Below, one piece after another: positions 1-6,012 of a DNA stretch of 6,166 bases; positions within the stretch are counted from its first letter, which is position 1, and every line of letters begins with the position of its first letter. Origin of the DNA: an uncultured Collinsella sp. (GTDB lineage: Bacteria > Actinomycetota > Coriobacteriia > Coriobacteriales > Coriobacteriaceae); assembly GCA_900552295.1 (NCBI GenBank), contig URZB01000098.1, positions 1 through 6,166 of the forward strand, written 5' to 3'. The position numbers were made by a program, and so were the translations under genes. A model generated the notes under the pieces. It ran no database searches. It was not told the DNA's origin and was given only the letters and a program-made list of their open reading frames with translations.

Positions 1-33
1 TCGTCGGCAGCGTCAGATGTGTATAAGAGACAG
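1..33 (+). other. Nextera read-1 transposase adapter (technical sequence)
   Basis: The window opens with the 14-base TCGTCGGCAGCGTC tag followed by the 19-base Tn5 mosaic end AGATGTGTATAAGAGACAG. This is the standard Nextera read-1 adapter. It is not genomic and should be trimmed. Any reading frame entering here picks up the artefactual peptide YKRQ. Confidence 0.98.
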
Positions 34-83
34 CGTTTCCTCAGCTCCGCACCCTTGCGGGTTCGAATCCCTCTGCTTGCCCA
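34..83 (+). tRNA. Truncated tRNA-like 3' end, isotype unknown
   Basis: The first genomic bases contain a T-loop signature, GGTTCGAATCCC at 59-70, followed by an acceptor-strand-like stretch ending TTGCCCA near 82. A terminator hairpin comes directly after. This is what the 3' third of a + strand tRNA looks like; the 5' part, including the anticodon, is lost at the adapter junction. The fit is imperfect. The T-stem GCGGG/CCCTC at 58-62 and 70-74 has one C-T mismatch, and CCA is not encoded in the expected register. CCGCA at 48-52 could instead pair with TGCGG at 57-61. A damaged tRNA, an unusual tRNA, or a sequence error near the fragment end are all possible. Confidence 0.45.
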
Positions 84-89
84 CAAGAA

Positions 90-128
90 AGCGCCCTGGG
101 CCGTTATGGGCTCAGGGCGCTCAATTTT
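90..128. terminator. Bidirectional hairpin terminator between convergent tRNA genes
   Basis: AGCGCCCTGGGCC at 90-102 pairs with GGCTCAGGGCGCT at 109-121, giving 13 bp with one G-T wobble and a 6-base loop at 103-108. The + strand continues CAATTTT, and the - strand continues TTCTTGT, so both directions have a modest U-rich tail. It sits between the truncated + strand tRNA and the - strand tRNA-Gln and can end both transcripts. Confidence 0.8.
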
Positions 129-130
129 AA

Positions 131-205
131 TGGCTGGGACGGAGGGATTCGAACCCCCAACAGCCGGCACCAAAAACCGGAGTTCTACCGTTGAACTACG
201 TCCCA
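131..205 (-). tRNA. tRNA-Gln (anticodon UUG)
   Basis: On the - strand this folds into a full 75-nt cloverleaf. The acceptor stem is TGGGACG/CGTCCCA, the discriminator is G, and CCA is encoded (131-133). The T-arm contains GGTTCGAATCC. The anticodon stem CCGGT/GCCGG closes a 7-base loop TTTTGGT, which places UUG at positions 34-36, reading CAA glutamine codons. The U1-A72 first pair is characteristic of bacterial tRNA-Gln. It lies 38 bp downstream of the peptidoglycan-binding gene on the same strand, so it may use its own promoter (see 237-265) or receive read-through. A small hairpin, GTTGC/GCAAC at 215-230, lies between the two without a U-tract. Confidence 0.95.
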
Positions 206-236
206 ATGTGTGGTGTTGCCCAAAAGCAACTCGTTT

Positions 237-265
237 AGTTTACCTAATCTGCGAGGGCATCGCAA
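237..265 (-). promoter_or_regulatory. Candidate promoter of tRNA-Gln
   Basis: On the - strand, TTGCGA (260-265) and TAAACT (237-242) are separated by exactly 17 bp. Each matches the sigma-70 consensus at 4 of 6 positions. The -35 lies in the last codons of the upstream gene. Transcription would start about 25 nt before the mature tRNA 5' end. Weak motifs, good position. Confidence 0.35.
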
Positions 266-1149
266 ACGCCATCGAGCAGGCGTACGGCGAGTGTCTGCGC
301 GTCGCTGGCCGTGAAGGTGCCGTTGTAGCGCGTCATGCCCGTGAGCTCAATGCGAATGCGTGCCGGCTTCTGCTGCGCGGCGACATTGGCAGTGCGGATG
401 CGCTGGGCCAGGTTATGGCACTCGGCGAGGGCGATCGTGGCGCGCGGCGCTGCATCTGCGGGCAGCTCATCGCTTGCAATTTCGAGTACCAGGTCCACGT
501 CGGTCGGAACCTCGGAATCGCAAAGCATCATGCCGCTACTATCGGTCGTCGCCGTGGCGATGTTCCACATGCGCGATGCAACGCTGCGCGCGATGGGGTC
601 CTCACCGATGACGGCAATCTGGAAGCGCTCGAGCACGTTGGCGGCGCGAGCAAAACCGATGCGGGACTCGGCTTCGGTGACCGAGGGCTTGCCCTCCCAC
701 ACATGGTGCAGGCGGTTGATGTAGGCGTAGGTGTCCTGGAAGGCCATGCCGTCGGCAAACAGGCCGACATTTTCCTGGAACTGCTGCAGGGCGGCCTCGG
801 TATGCGGGCCAAAGTAGCCGTCGTCTTCGCCACAGGCAAAGCCCAAAACGTTGAGAGCGCGCTGCAGGGCCTGCACATCGGCGCCATGGAAATTGGGCAT
901 GCGCAGATAGAGGGTGCGGTCGCCCAGCTTATACGAAGCGTCTACAAGGGCGCTCCAGCAGGGGATATCGACGGCATGACCGGCAGCAAGGCCGCTGTCG
1001 AGCCTGAAGGTGCTGACGGCCTGCTCAGTGGTGGCTCCAAAGTACTTGTCGGTGACTTCGGCGGCATCAATCGTGTAGCCGAGCTGCAGGAGACGAGACT
1101 GCACGTCCTCGATGGCTGCTCCTTGCATGCCCGTTGTAATAGGTTCCAT
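244..1149 (-). CDS. Double peptidoglycan-binding-domain protein, CwlM-like, degenerate amidase tail
   Basis: 301 residues. Two PG_binding_1 domains stand in tandem: residues 8-70 (ending ALVDASYKLGDRTLY) and 84-145, with the typical DVQALQ, LGF, DGYFG and ALQQFQ elements. From memory, this layout and the junction sequence resemble mycobacterial CwlM closely (ASYRLGARTLY there). CwlM is a cytoplasmic protein that activates MurA, the first enzyme of peptidoglycan synthesis. Residues 165-301 show amidase_3-like remnants (a DVDLVLEIAS stretch and a C-terminal TLAVRLLDGVCDAL helix). The region is shorter than a real amidase domain, and the zinc-binding DPGHGG and SIH motifs are missing, so hydrolysis is unlikely. 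There is no signal peptide or membrane segment, which fits an intracellular regulator rather than a wall enzyme. The ATG has a strong ribosome binding site, AAAGGGG at 1157-1163, 7 bp away. The stop is TAG. The protein family is confident; the CwlM role is inferred. Confidence 0.85.
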   Translation of the reverse strand: MEPITTGMQGAAIEDVQSRLLQLGYTIDAAEVTDKYFGATTEQAVSTFRLDSGLAAGHAVDIPCWSALVDASYKLGDRTLYLRMPNFHGADVQALQRALNVLGFACGEDDGYFGPHTEAALQQFQENVGLFADGMAFQDTYAYINRLHHVWEGKPSVTEAESRIGFARAANVLERFQIAVIGEDPIARSVASRMWNIATATTDSSGMMLCDSEVPTDVDLVLEIASDELPADAAPRATIALAECHNLAQRIRTANVAAQQKPARIRIELTGMTRYNGTFTASDAQTLAVRLLDGVCDALAD

Positions 1150-1156
1150 GAACGAA

Positions 1157-1163
1157 CCCCTTT
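1157..1163 (-). promoter_or_regulatory. Ribosome binding site fixing the start of the peptidoglycan-binding gene
   Basis: AAAGGGG on the - strand lies 7 bp before the ATG at 1147-1149. The 138-bp gap 1150-1287 separating this gene from the polyprenyl synthase gene shows no convincing promoter or terminator to me. Confidence 0.7.
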
Positions 1164-1287
1164 CGGCGTACCATTCGTACTATTTGAGCGTCTGTCGGAT
1201 AGACAACGCAAAGGGATGCATAAACATGCACTCAACAGTGTAGCAAGTTGTGCCTAAATACGCTGCTGACAGGTTTTATAACCCCCG

Positions 1288-2313
1288 TTAGTTAAGGCGC
1301 TCCACAAAGAAATCTGCCATGGAGAGGAACAGCTCACGTGCGTGCGGATCAAGCTCAACGTTCTCGATGGCCGCTTTGGCCTTAGCGGTCAGGTCGAGCG
1401 CGTAAGTGTGGGCGTAATCGATAGAGCCGGTCTCCTGGAAGATCTCCACGGCGCGTGCGAGCTGCGCGGGATCATCGGTGCCCGAGGAAAGAATCGCCTC
1501 GATCTCGTCGTGGTGGCGCTCATCAGAGAGGGCGTGTACGGCGACAAGCGTGCGCTTGCCCTCGGTGATGTCGGTGCGGAAGTCCTTGTTGGCGGCTTCC
1601 TTAGTGCCGACAAGGTTGAGCAGGTCGTCCTGAATCTGAAAGGCGAGGCCCGTGTGCAGGCCAAAGGCGCGCAGCGCTTCGATTTGCTCATCGCTGCCGC
1701 CGCCGATAATGGCCCCGGCGGCAAGCGGCGTGGCTCCGCTGTAAAACGCGGTCTTGTGCGTCGCCATGTCCAGGTAGTCATCAACCGAGATATCAAAGCG
1801 CCCGTCACGGACCCAACCCAGGTCGAGCGCTTGACCCTCGATGGTGCGGACGATCATCTCGGTAAGCTCGTGGAGCACACGCAGCTTCACGTCGGACTCC
1901 AGCGTGGGGTCGTCGAGAACCGTCTTGGTGACCATGGTGAGCGCCAGGTCGCCACAATTGATGGCAAGGCCCGTGCCCTCGGTAAGGTGCATGCAGGGCT
2001 TACCTCGACGAAGCTGTCCGTTGTCGGCGATGTCGTCATGGATAAGCGCTCCCGACTGAAAGTGCTCGATAGCTGCCGCCGCGCTGCGGGCGCTCTCAAA
2101 GCTGCCACCTACCGCGGTGGCGGCGAGCATGCAGATGAGCGGGCGGTGGCGCTTGCCGGCATTGGCCGTAAATGTCGAGAGCGGGGTATACAGGTAGCGC
2201 TCGATATCGGCAGAGGTCGCCTGTCCGTCAAAGAACGTGGCCAGATAGTCGTTGATCTGGTCAAAGTGCTGGGCTAAAAAGCTGGTAAACGGACTGGACA
2301 CGGGTTCTCGCAT
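1288..2313 (-). CDS. Polyprenyl synthetase (trans-isoprenyl diphosphate synthase, GGPP synthase-like)
   Basis: 341 residues, full length for the family. It condenses isopentenyl diphosphate onto an allylic diphosphate to make C20 or longer prenyl chains, for example the side chain of menaquinone. Visible motifs are GKRHRP (53-58, IPP binding), the first aspartate-rich motif DDIAD (93-97) with RRG (102-104), GQ (160-161), K187 and the second aspartate-rich motif DDLLN (229-233) followed by KDFRTDITEGKR (243-254). Residues 4 and 5 before DDIAD are Ala and Gly, not aromatic, which argues against a C15-only farnesyl synthase. The third acidic position of the second motif is Asn, as in eukaryotic GGPP synthases (recalled). 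The ATG is preceded by only a weak A-rich site (AAGAAAGA), so translation may be modest. The 113-bp gap to the PTS gene (2314-2426) has no clear terminator, so co-transcription with the PTS gene is possible although no functional link is evident. Product chain length is not determined. Confidence 0.93.
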   Translation of the reverse strand: MREPVSSPFTSFLAQHFDQINDYLATFFDGQATSADIERYLYTPLSTFTANAGKRHRPLICMLAATAVGGSFESARSAAAAIEHFQSGALIHDDIADNGQLRRGKPCMHLTEGTGLAINCGDLALTMVTKTVLDDPTLESDVKLRVLHELTEMIVRTIEGQALDLGWVRDGRFDISVDDYLDMATHKTAFYSGATPLAAGAIIGGGSDEQIEALRAFGLHTGLAFQIQDDLLNLVGTKEAANKDFRTDITEGKRTLVAVHALSDERHHDEIEAILSSGTDDPAQLARAVEIFQETGSIDYAHTYALDLTAKAKAAIENVELDPHARELFLSMADFFVERLN

Positions 2314-2426
2314 TCTTTCTTAGGTTGCATCGTTGCGGTGTGCAGATACCATATTGCCACATTGGAGTTGCCGGCGCGTCTGTTTTGGCGATTTGGGGAA
2401 ACGGGACGCGTGCGCGTGCCGGCTGC

Positions 2427-4877
2427 TTATATAAGCCTAAAGTGCTCGAGCGCCTTGACGACGCCATTTTTGTCGACCGAGTCGGTGATGTAGTCGGCGC
2501 GCTTTTTGAGATAGTCCGGCGCATTGCCCATGGCGATACCGACATCGACGGCGTTCATCAGCGAGACGTCATTGCTGGCGTCGCCGATGCCGTATACGGT
2601 TCCGTGGTGGGGATCGAGGGCGTCGAGTACAGACTGGATGCCCCCGCGCTTCGTGCATTCGCGGGGCGAGATTTCGGTTACCTCGAGTTCGAGCTCGTTA
2701 AAGCACAGCAGCGGCTCAAGTGCCTTATCTTGAGCGATGTGGTTGGCGAGCGATGTAGACATCAAGATCTTGTAGACACTGTAATGTTGCAGCTGCGTGA
2801 CTGCGTCGCCCAGGGTGCGCGCGTATCCGGGAGCATCGGGGGCATCGGCACTCATGCGCACGACGCCGTTGAGGCCCTCAAAGCGGATGACCTCGCCCGA
2901 TTGCTCAAGGTAGGGGGCAAGACGCTGCAGCATACCGGGCGTCATCGACAGATCGCGAATTGCGTGTCCGTTGATCTCGGCGTAACCGCCCGCAAGACAG
3001 ACGATGCCGGTCCAGGGCAGCTCAAGAAGTTTGGGGTGGATGCAGCTGAGGGTACGTCCCGTGCAGATAAAGGCCATGTTGCCGTTGGCGACAAACTCGC
3101 GGATTGCCTGCGAAACCGCCTCGTTGGGATAGGGGGAGAGGTCCCGCTCGTCTTCGGGAAGGTCTTGGGCGAGCCTGGGGTCTTGCCAGGCGAGCGTTCC
3201 GTCGATATCGAAGAAGCAGATATCGCCGCGCTTATGGGCTGCGCTGGCGGCAGGGGAGGCCGAGGTGGTGGGCACAAATCCCGGCTCGAGGCCCATAATC
3301 TGGTCAAAATGCTCTTTAACGCGGGGAACGGAGATGCCGATGACCACCTGGGCGGTCTTGCCCGTAATGATGAGGCCCTTGGCGCCCACCGCGACAAACG
3401 ATGCGTTATCTGCAACGATGGAAGGGTCTGCGACCTCGACGCGCAAACGCGTGGCGCAGTTGGTTGCGCCCACGATATTGTCAACGCCACCTAAAAGCTG
3501 AATTACCCGCTCAGCGAGGACGTGATCTTGATCGGATCGACTATCGACCTCGTCGTTGGGAGATTGCTCTTTGGCAAAGCCGCTTTCCGTTAAACGATCG
3601 ATTGCCGCGCGATTGGCGACATGATCCTCGCGGCCCGGCGTCTTAAGGTCATAGGCCAAGATGAGTGCTCGAAAACTAACAAAAAAGATGAGGCTAAAGG
3701 CAAGGCCGATACCGAGCGCCAAAAGATAGGCACCGGCATGCGTGCGCATGAGCGGAATAAAGTTGAAGGCTGCCATCTCCATGAGGCCGCCTGAGAAGAT
3801 GCCGACGATGCCAAAGAGATTCATGGTTGTGGCAAGGCAAGACGATAAGACGGCGTAGAGAAAAAAGAGCCCGGGGTGGGTGAACATAAAGAGAAACTCG
3901 AGTGGCTCGGTAACGCCGCAAACCACCGAGGCGATGATGGCGGGAACAAGGATGACCCTGAGGCCGGCGCGGCGCTCGGGTTTTGCGGTGGAGTAGAACG
4001 CGGCTGCGATGGCAGGAAGGCCAAAGAGCTTGACCCAGCCAGTGGCGGTAAAACCGGCCCACGGCGCAAGCTCATTAAGGGGGCGCGTGCTACGGGAGAG
4101 GATGGGGAGCAAGCTGCTCCACGTGGCGTAGATGCCGTCGTTAATGACCAGGTTGTCGTAGTAGATCGGCATGTAGAGCAGGTGGTGCAGCCCCATGGGC
4201 TCGAGTGCTCGCTCCAAAAGCACAAAGATGCCCACGCCAAAGGGGCCGACGCTCGTAAGTGCATGGCGCAGCGTTTCGGTCATTGCGTATACGGAGGGCA
4301 CGATGGCGGCCGAGATAGCGGCAAGGGCAAACACGGCAAAAAAGCTGATGAGGTAGACCAGCGAGGAGCCCGAGAAGGTGCCGAGCCAATCGGGAACCTT
4401 GGCATCGTAGAAGCGGTCATGGATGGCGACGACGGTTGCCGATACCGCCAGCGGGCCGATAATGCCGGTGTCGAGCGTCTTAATGCCGTCGATGACGGTG
4501 ATACCGTTGGCGGGGGTCAAAGATGACGGGTACTTAAGTCCAAGGTTGTCTCCGCTCAGCTTAATGATCTCGCTCAAAAAGAAGCAATAGGCAAAATAGG
4601 CCACGAGTGCCTCGAGGCAGCAGCGTGCCGGTTGCTTTTGGGCAAGACCGATAGGCAGCGCTACGGCAAAAAGGAGCGGGAGGCGTTTAAAGACCGTCCA
4701 TGAGCCGCGCTGGATGATGGTCCAAAAAACGTACCAAGGGGTTCCGTATACGGCGAGATCGCCGACGATGTCCGCAGTCGTTGCGAGAGCGGAGACGCCG
4801 ACCATGAGGCCCGATATAGAAAACAGCATGGCGGGAGCGAACATCGCCCCGCCAAAGCGTTGGATTTTTTGCAGCAT
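2427..4877 (-). CDS. Alpha-glucoside-type PTS permease EIICB fused to a HAD-IIB phosphatase
   Basis: 816 residues in one uninterrupted frame, with three parts. (1) EIIC, residues 1-410: about ten hydrophobic segments (roughly 14-33, 66-79, 90-104, 138-152, 172-192, 209-222, 282-294, 307-321, 335-361, 383-403), with the signature GVTEPLEF at 321-328. The start MLQKIQRFGGAMF and the closing KTPGRE match the GlvC/MalP alpha-glucoside family as I recall it. (2) EIIB, residues 451-530: the phosphocysteine loop NCATRLR has Cys474. (3) A Ser/Ala/Pro-rich linker (531-550), then a complete HAD hydrolase of the Cof/IIB type, 551-816: DIDGT (nucleophile D557, acid D559), Thr606 in CTGRT, Lys743 and GDASND (D766, D770). 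EIICB transporters normally end after EIIB at about 520-530 residues, so the HAD part is an addition. No EIIA is encoded; a general glucose-type EIIA would have to supply phosphate. A GGAAGG ribosome binding site sits 6 bp before the ATG. The gene is divergent from the TreR-like repressor and has its operator at the promoter. Substrate is inferred (maltose, trehalose or related alpha-glucoside). Confidence 0.93.
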   Translation of the reverse strand: MLQKIQRFGGAMFAPAMLFSISGLMVGVSALATTADIVGDLAVYGTPWYVFWTIIQRGSWTVFKRLPLLFAVALPIGLAQKQPARCCLEALVAYFAYCFFLSEIIKLSGDNLGLKYPSSLTPANGITVIDGIKTLDTGIIGPLAVSATVVAIHDRFYDAKVPDWLGTFSGSSLVYLISFFAVFALAAISAAIVPSVYAMTETLRHALTSVGPFGVGIFVLLERALEPMGLHHLLYMPIYYDNLVINDGIYATWSSLLPILSRSTRPLNELAPWAGFTATGWVKLFGLPAIAAAFYSTAKPERRAGLRVILVPAIIASVVCGVTEPLEFLFMFTHPGLFFLYAVLSSCLATTMNLFGIVGIFSGGLMEMAAFNFIPLMRTHAGAYLLALGIGLAFSLIFFVSFRALILAYDLKTPGREDHVANRAAIDRLTESGFAKEQSPNDEVDSRSDQDHVLAERVIQLLGGVDNIVGATNCATRLRVEVADPSIVADNASFVAVGAKGLIITGKTAQVVIGISVPRVKEHFDQIMGLEPGFVPTTSASPAASAAHKRGDICFFDIDGTLAWQDPRLAQDLPEDERDLSPYPNEAVSQAIREFVANGNMAFICTGRTLSCIHPKLLELPWTGIVCLAGGYAEINGHAIRDLSMTPGMLQRLAPYLEQSGEVIRFEGLNGVVRMSADAPDAPGYARTLGDAVTQLQHYSVYKILMSTSLANHIAQDKALEPLLCFNELELEVTEISPRECTKRGGIQSVLDALDPHHGTVYGIGDASNDVSLMNAVDVGIAMGNAPDYLKKRADYITDSVDKNGVVKALEHFRLI

Positions 4878-4883
4878 GTTCTG

Positions 4884-4889
4884 CCTTCC
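4884..4889 (-). promoter_or_regulatory. Ribosome binding site of the PTS-HAD gene
   Basis: GGAAGG on the - strand, 6 bp before the ATG at 4875-4877. It supports that start, which also gives the usual MLQKIQRFG N terminus of the family. Confidence 0.7.
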
Positions 4890-4918
4890 GAATATCGAGG
4901 CGCGTTGCGCGTGGGGAA

Positions 4919-4930
4919 ACGTTTAAACAA
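4919..4930. promoter_or_regulatory. Operator O1 (TreR-like site at the PTS promoter)
   Basis: ACGTTTAAACAA matches the local consensus TTGTTTAAACAA at 10 of 12 positions and has the perfect core GTTTAAAC at 4921-4928. It lies just downstream of the TACAAT -10 box on the - strand, over the expected start of PTS transcription, a classic position for repression. The consensus is derived from the four copies in this window; the binding protein is inferred to be the adjacent GntR/UTRA regulator. Confidence 0.65.
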
Positions 4931-4937
4931 TGGATTC

Positions 4938-4966
4938 ATTGTAGAGGACCAGACGATTGTCGTACC
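4938..4966 (-). promoter_or_regulatory. Candidate promoter of the PTS-HAD gene
   Basis: TACAAT on the - strand (4938-4943) matches the -10 consensus at 5 of 6. The hexamer 17 bp upstream (GGTACG, 4961-4966) is a poor -35, so the promoter may be weak or need an activator. The predicted start falls at about 4931, giving a leader of roughly 55 nt. Confidence 0.45.
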
Positions 4967-4995
4967 GGCAGTTTTGAGCGAAACCGATTTGGGCA

Positions 4996-5027
4996 CGACA
5001 GAAACCGTCAACGGTTAAATCCTGTCG
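4996..5027. repeat. Nested inverted repeat in the divergent intergenic region
   Basis: An outer pair, CGACAG (4996-5001) and CTGTCG (5022-5027), encloses an inner near-perfect palindrome AACCGTCAACGGTT (5003-5016). A second inverted repeat, ACCGATATTCGGT, follows at 5032-5044 and touches operator O2. The half-site AACCG recurs here in both orientations. There is no U-tract, so a terminator is unlikely; a protein-binding site distinct from the TreR-like operators is more plausible. Confidence 0.5.
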
Positions 5028-5040
5028 CTTTACCGATATT

Positions 5041-5052
5041 CGGTTTAAACAA
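5041..5052. promoter_or_regulatory. Operator O2 (TreR-like site at the repressor's own promoter)
   Basis: CGGTTTAAACAA matches the local consensus at 10 of 12, with the same GTTTAAAC core and AA tail as O1. The core contains the TTTAAA used here as -35 of the repressor gene, so binding would block RNA polymerase and give autoregulation. Confidence 0.65.
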
Positions 5053-5071
5053 CTTTAAGAAATGCTATCGT
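5044..5071 (+). promoter_or_regulatory. Promoter of the TreR-like repressor gene
   Basis: TTTAAA (5044-5049) and TATCGT (5066-5071) are 16 bp apart, each 4 of 6 to consensus. The same layout, TTCAAA and TATCGT at 17 bp, recurs at 6016-6044, which supports both. The start of transcription would be near 5078, leaving about 29 nt of leader before the ATG at 5107. Confidence 0.5.
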
Positions 5072-5094
5072 GCCTAGCCGGAAATAAATTATGT

Positions 5095-5101
5095 AGAGGT
5101 G
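5095..5101 (+). promoter_or_regulatory. Ribosome binding site that decides the repressor start
   Basis: AGAGGTG precedes the ATG at 5107; its AGAGG core (5095-5099) ends 7 bp before the start codon. The earlier in-frame ATG at 5062 lacks such a site and lies upstream of the predicted transcription start, so it is rejected. Confidence 0.75.
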
Positions 5102-5106
5102 AAACA

Positions 5107-5826
5107 ATGCCAAAAGCGATATACGAAGGAATCTACCGCGAGATCCGTTCGCGCATCATTAACGGGACCTATGCGTTTCAGGAGATGCTGCCAACCGAAG
5201 CCGAGCTGACCGCGGAATTTGGCTGCACGCGCAATACCGTCCGCCGCGCTTTGAGCATGCTGGCCGACGGGATGTTTGTGCAGCCCATACACGGCAAGGG
5301 CGTGCGCGTTATTTGGCTTAAGGGCGAAACCGACATGTTGGGCGCACTCGAAGAGGTTGAGTCGTTTGGCGAGTTTGCAAAGCGCAACAATGCCGTTGCA
5401 TCGACGGTCGTTAAGTCCTTTGAACATTTGATTTGCACCGAGCAGCTCTCTTGTCGCCTGGGCTTTAGGGTGGGCGAGGAGCTTATTCGCGTAGTGCGTG
5501 TCCGAAGCCTCAACGGCAACGCGCGCCAAGTGGACCATGGCTTTTTTTTGGCGTCGATCGCCAAGGGCCTGACCCCCGAGATCGCGGCAGATTCTATTTA
5601 CGGCTATCTGGAGCACAAGCGCGGTGTCAAAGTGATGGCGAGCCGCCGTACGGTGAGTGTCGAGCTCGCCAACGATGAAGACTGCAGCTATCTTGACCTC
5701 GGCAAATACAACTGCGTTGCCGTCATGGAGAGTCAGTCGTACACCTCGGATGGCATCTTGTTTGAGGTGACGCACACTCGCACACACCCCGAGATCTTCC
5801 ATTACCGCGTCAATTCCAAGCGATAG
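5107..5826 (+). CDS. treR: GntR-family transcriptional regulator with UTRA domain, TreR-like
   Basis: 239 residues from the chosen ATG, the typical size of HutC/TreR-type GntR repressors. Residues 5-70 form the winged helix: helix-turn-helix LPTEAELTAEFGCTRNTVRRAL (28-49) and the wing around IHGKG (61-65). Residues 90-233 form the UTRA effector domain, which in TreR binds a sugar phosphate such as trehalose-6-phosphate. Recalled similarity to Bacillus TreR is clear around SFGEFAK (86-92), SIYGYLE (163-169), DEDCSYLDL (190-198) and ILFEVTHTR (217-225). The earlier ATG at 5062 would add 15 residues unlike the family; the start used here has a strong ribosome binding site. The gene is divergent from the PTS-HAD gene, with TTGTTTAAACAA-like operators at both promoters and two more after its terminator, so it likely represses the PTS, itself and the next gene. 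The exact effector, trehalose-6-phosphate or another alpha-glucoside phosphate, is not proven. Confidence 0.92.
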   Translation: MPKAIYEGIYREIRSRIINGTYAFQEMLPTEAELTAEFGCTRNTVRRALSMLADGMFVQPIHGKGVRVIWLKGETDMLGALEEVESFGEFAKRNNAVASTVVKSFEHLICTEQLSCRLGFRVGEELIRVVRVRSLNGNARQVDHGFFLASIAKGLTPEIAADSIYGYLEHKRGVKVMASRRTVSVELANDEDCSYLDLGKYNCVAVMESQSYTSDGILFEVTHTRTHPEIFHYRVNSKR

Positions 5827-5864
5827 CCGGCTAGCTCGCAGCCTGACGAGACTCATGCCCTCAA

Positions 5865-5919
5865 AGAGAAAACGCCCGGTCAAACCGACGATGCATCGGC
5901 TTGACCGGGCGTTTTCTCT
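5865..5919. terminator. Strong intrinsic terminator after the repressor gene
   Basis: A perfect 19-bp stem pairs 5865-5883 with 5901-5919 (core CGCCCGGTCAA/TTGACCGGGCG), and the loop carries a small extra stem CCGA/TCGG (5885-5888 and 5896-5899). The right arm ends GTTTTCTCT, providing U residues for the + strand, and the A-rich left arm provides them for the - strand, so it can act both ways. It begins 39 bp after the TAG stop and insulates the repressor gene from the promoter at 6016. Confidence 0.9.
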
Positions 5920-5937
5920 GCATTCGATAACAAATAA

Positions 5938-5949
5938 TTGTTTATACAA
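5938..5949. promoter_or_regulatory. Operator O3 (TreR-like site upstream of the right-edge gene)
   Basis: TTGTTTATACAA matches the local consensus at 11 of 12, and resembles the tre operator TTGTATATACAA I recall for Bacillus TreR. It is embedded in further ACAA/TTGT inverted repeats: AACAA-ATAA-TTGTT at 5929-5942 and AACTTG/CAAGTT at 5950-5969. Its centre is 75 bp from that of O4, close to seven helical turns, so one repressor complex could bridge both. Confidence 0.65.
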
Positions 5950-6012
5950 AACTTGTCAAATATCAAGTTGAAATTACCGTTCACCGAAGTTTTTCTACCG
6001 CTCTAGTAATAC

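Noticed and set aside
19..1257. A 412-residue + strand open frame
   Set aside because: It starts inside the adapter, crosses a tRNA gene and runs antisense to the peptidoglycan-binding gene. Its protein has no recognisable domain; it is a by-product of GC-rich codon use.
2368..2423. A terminator between the PTS-HAD and prenyl synthase genes built from the two GCCGGC copies
   Set aside because: Only six pairs form cleanly across a long loop, there is no U-tract, and the segment is simply GC-rich.
1342..3494. Long + strand open frames of 311 and 389 residues (1342-2277 and 2325-3494)
   Set aside because: They lie opposite the prenyl synthase and PTS-HAD genes, whose motifs are clear. They look like codon-bias mirrors with no family resemblance and no ribosome binding sites that I could see.
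4914..4927. A CcpA cre-like site overlapping operator O1
   Set aside because: It agrees with the low-GC Gram-positive cre consensus at 12 of 14 positions, but that consensus is loose, the match is largely explained by the TreR-like palindrome, and a CcpA system in this organism is not established.
5089..5949. A 286-residue - strand open frame opposite the regulator gene
   Set aside because: It begins beyond the repressor's terminator, reads through the hairpin, and mirrors a clear GntR/UTRA gene.
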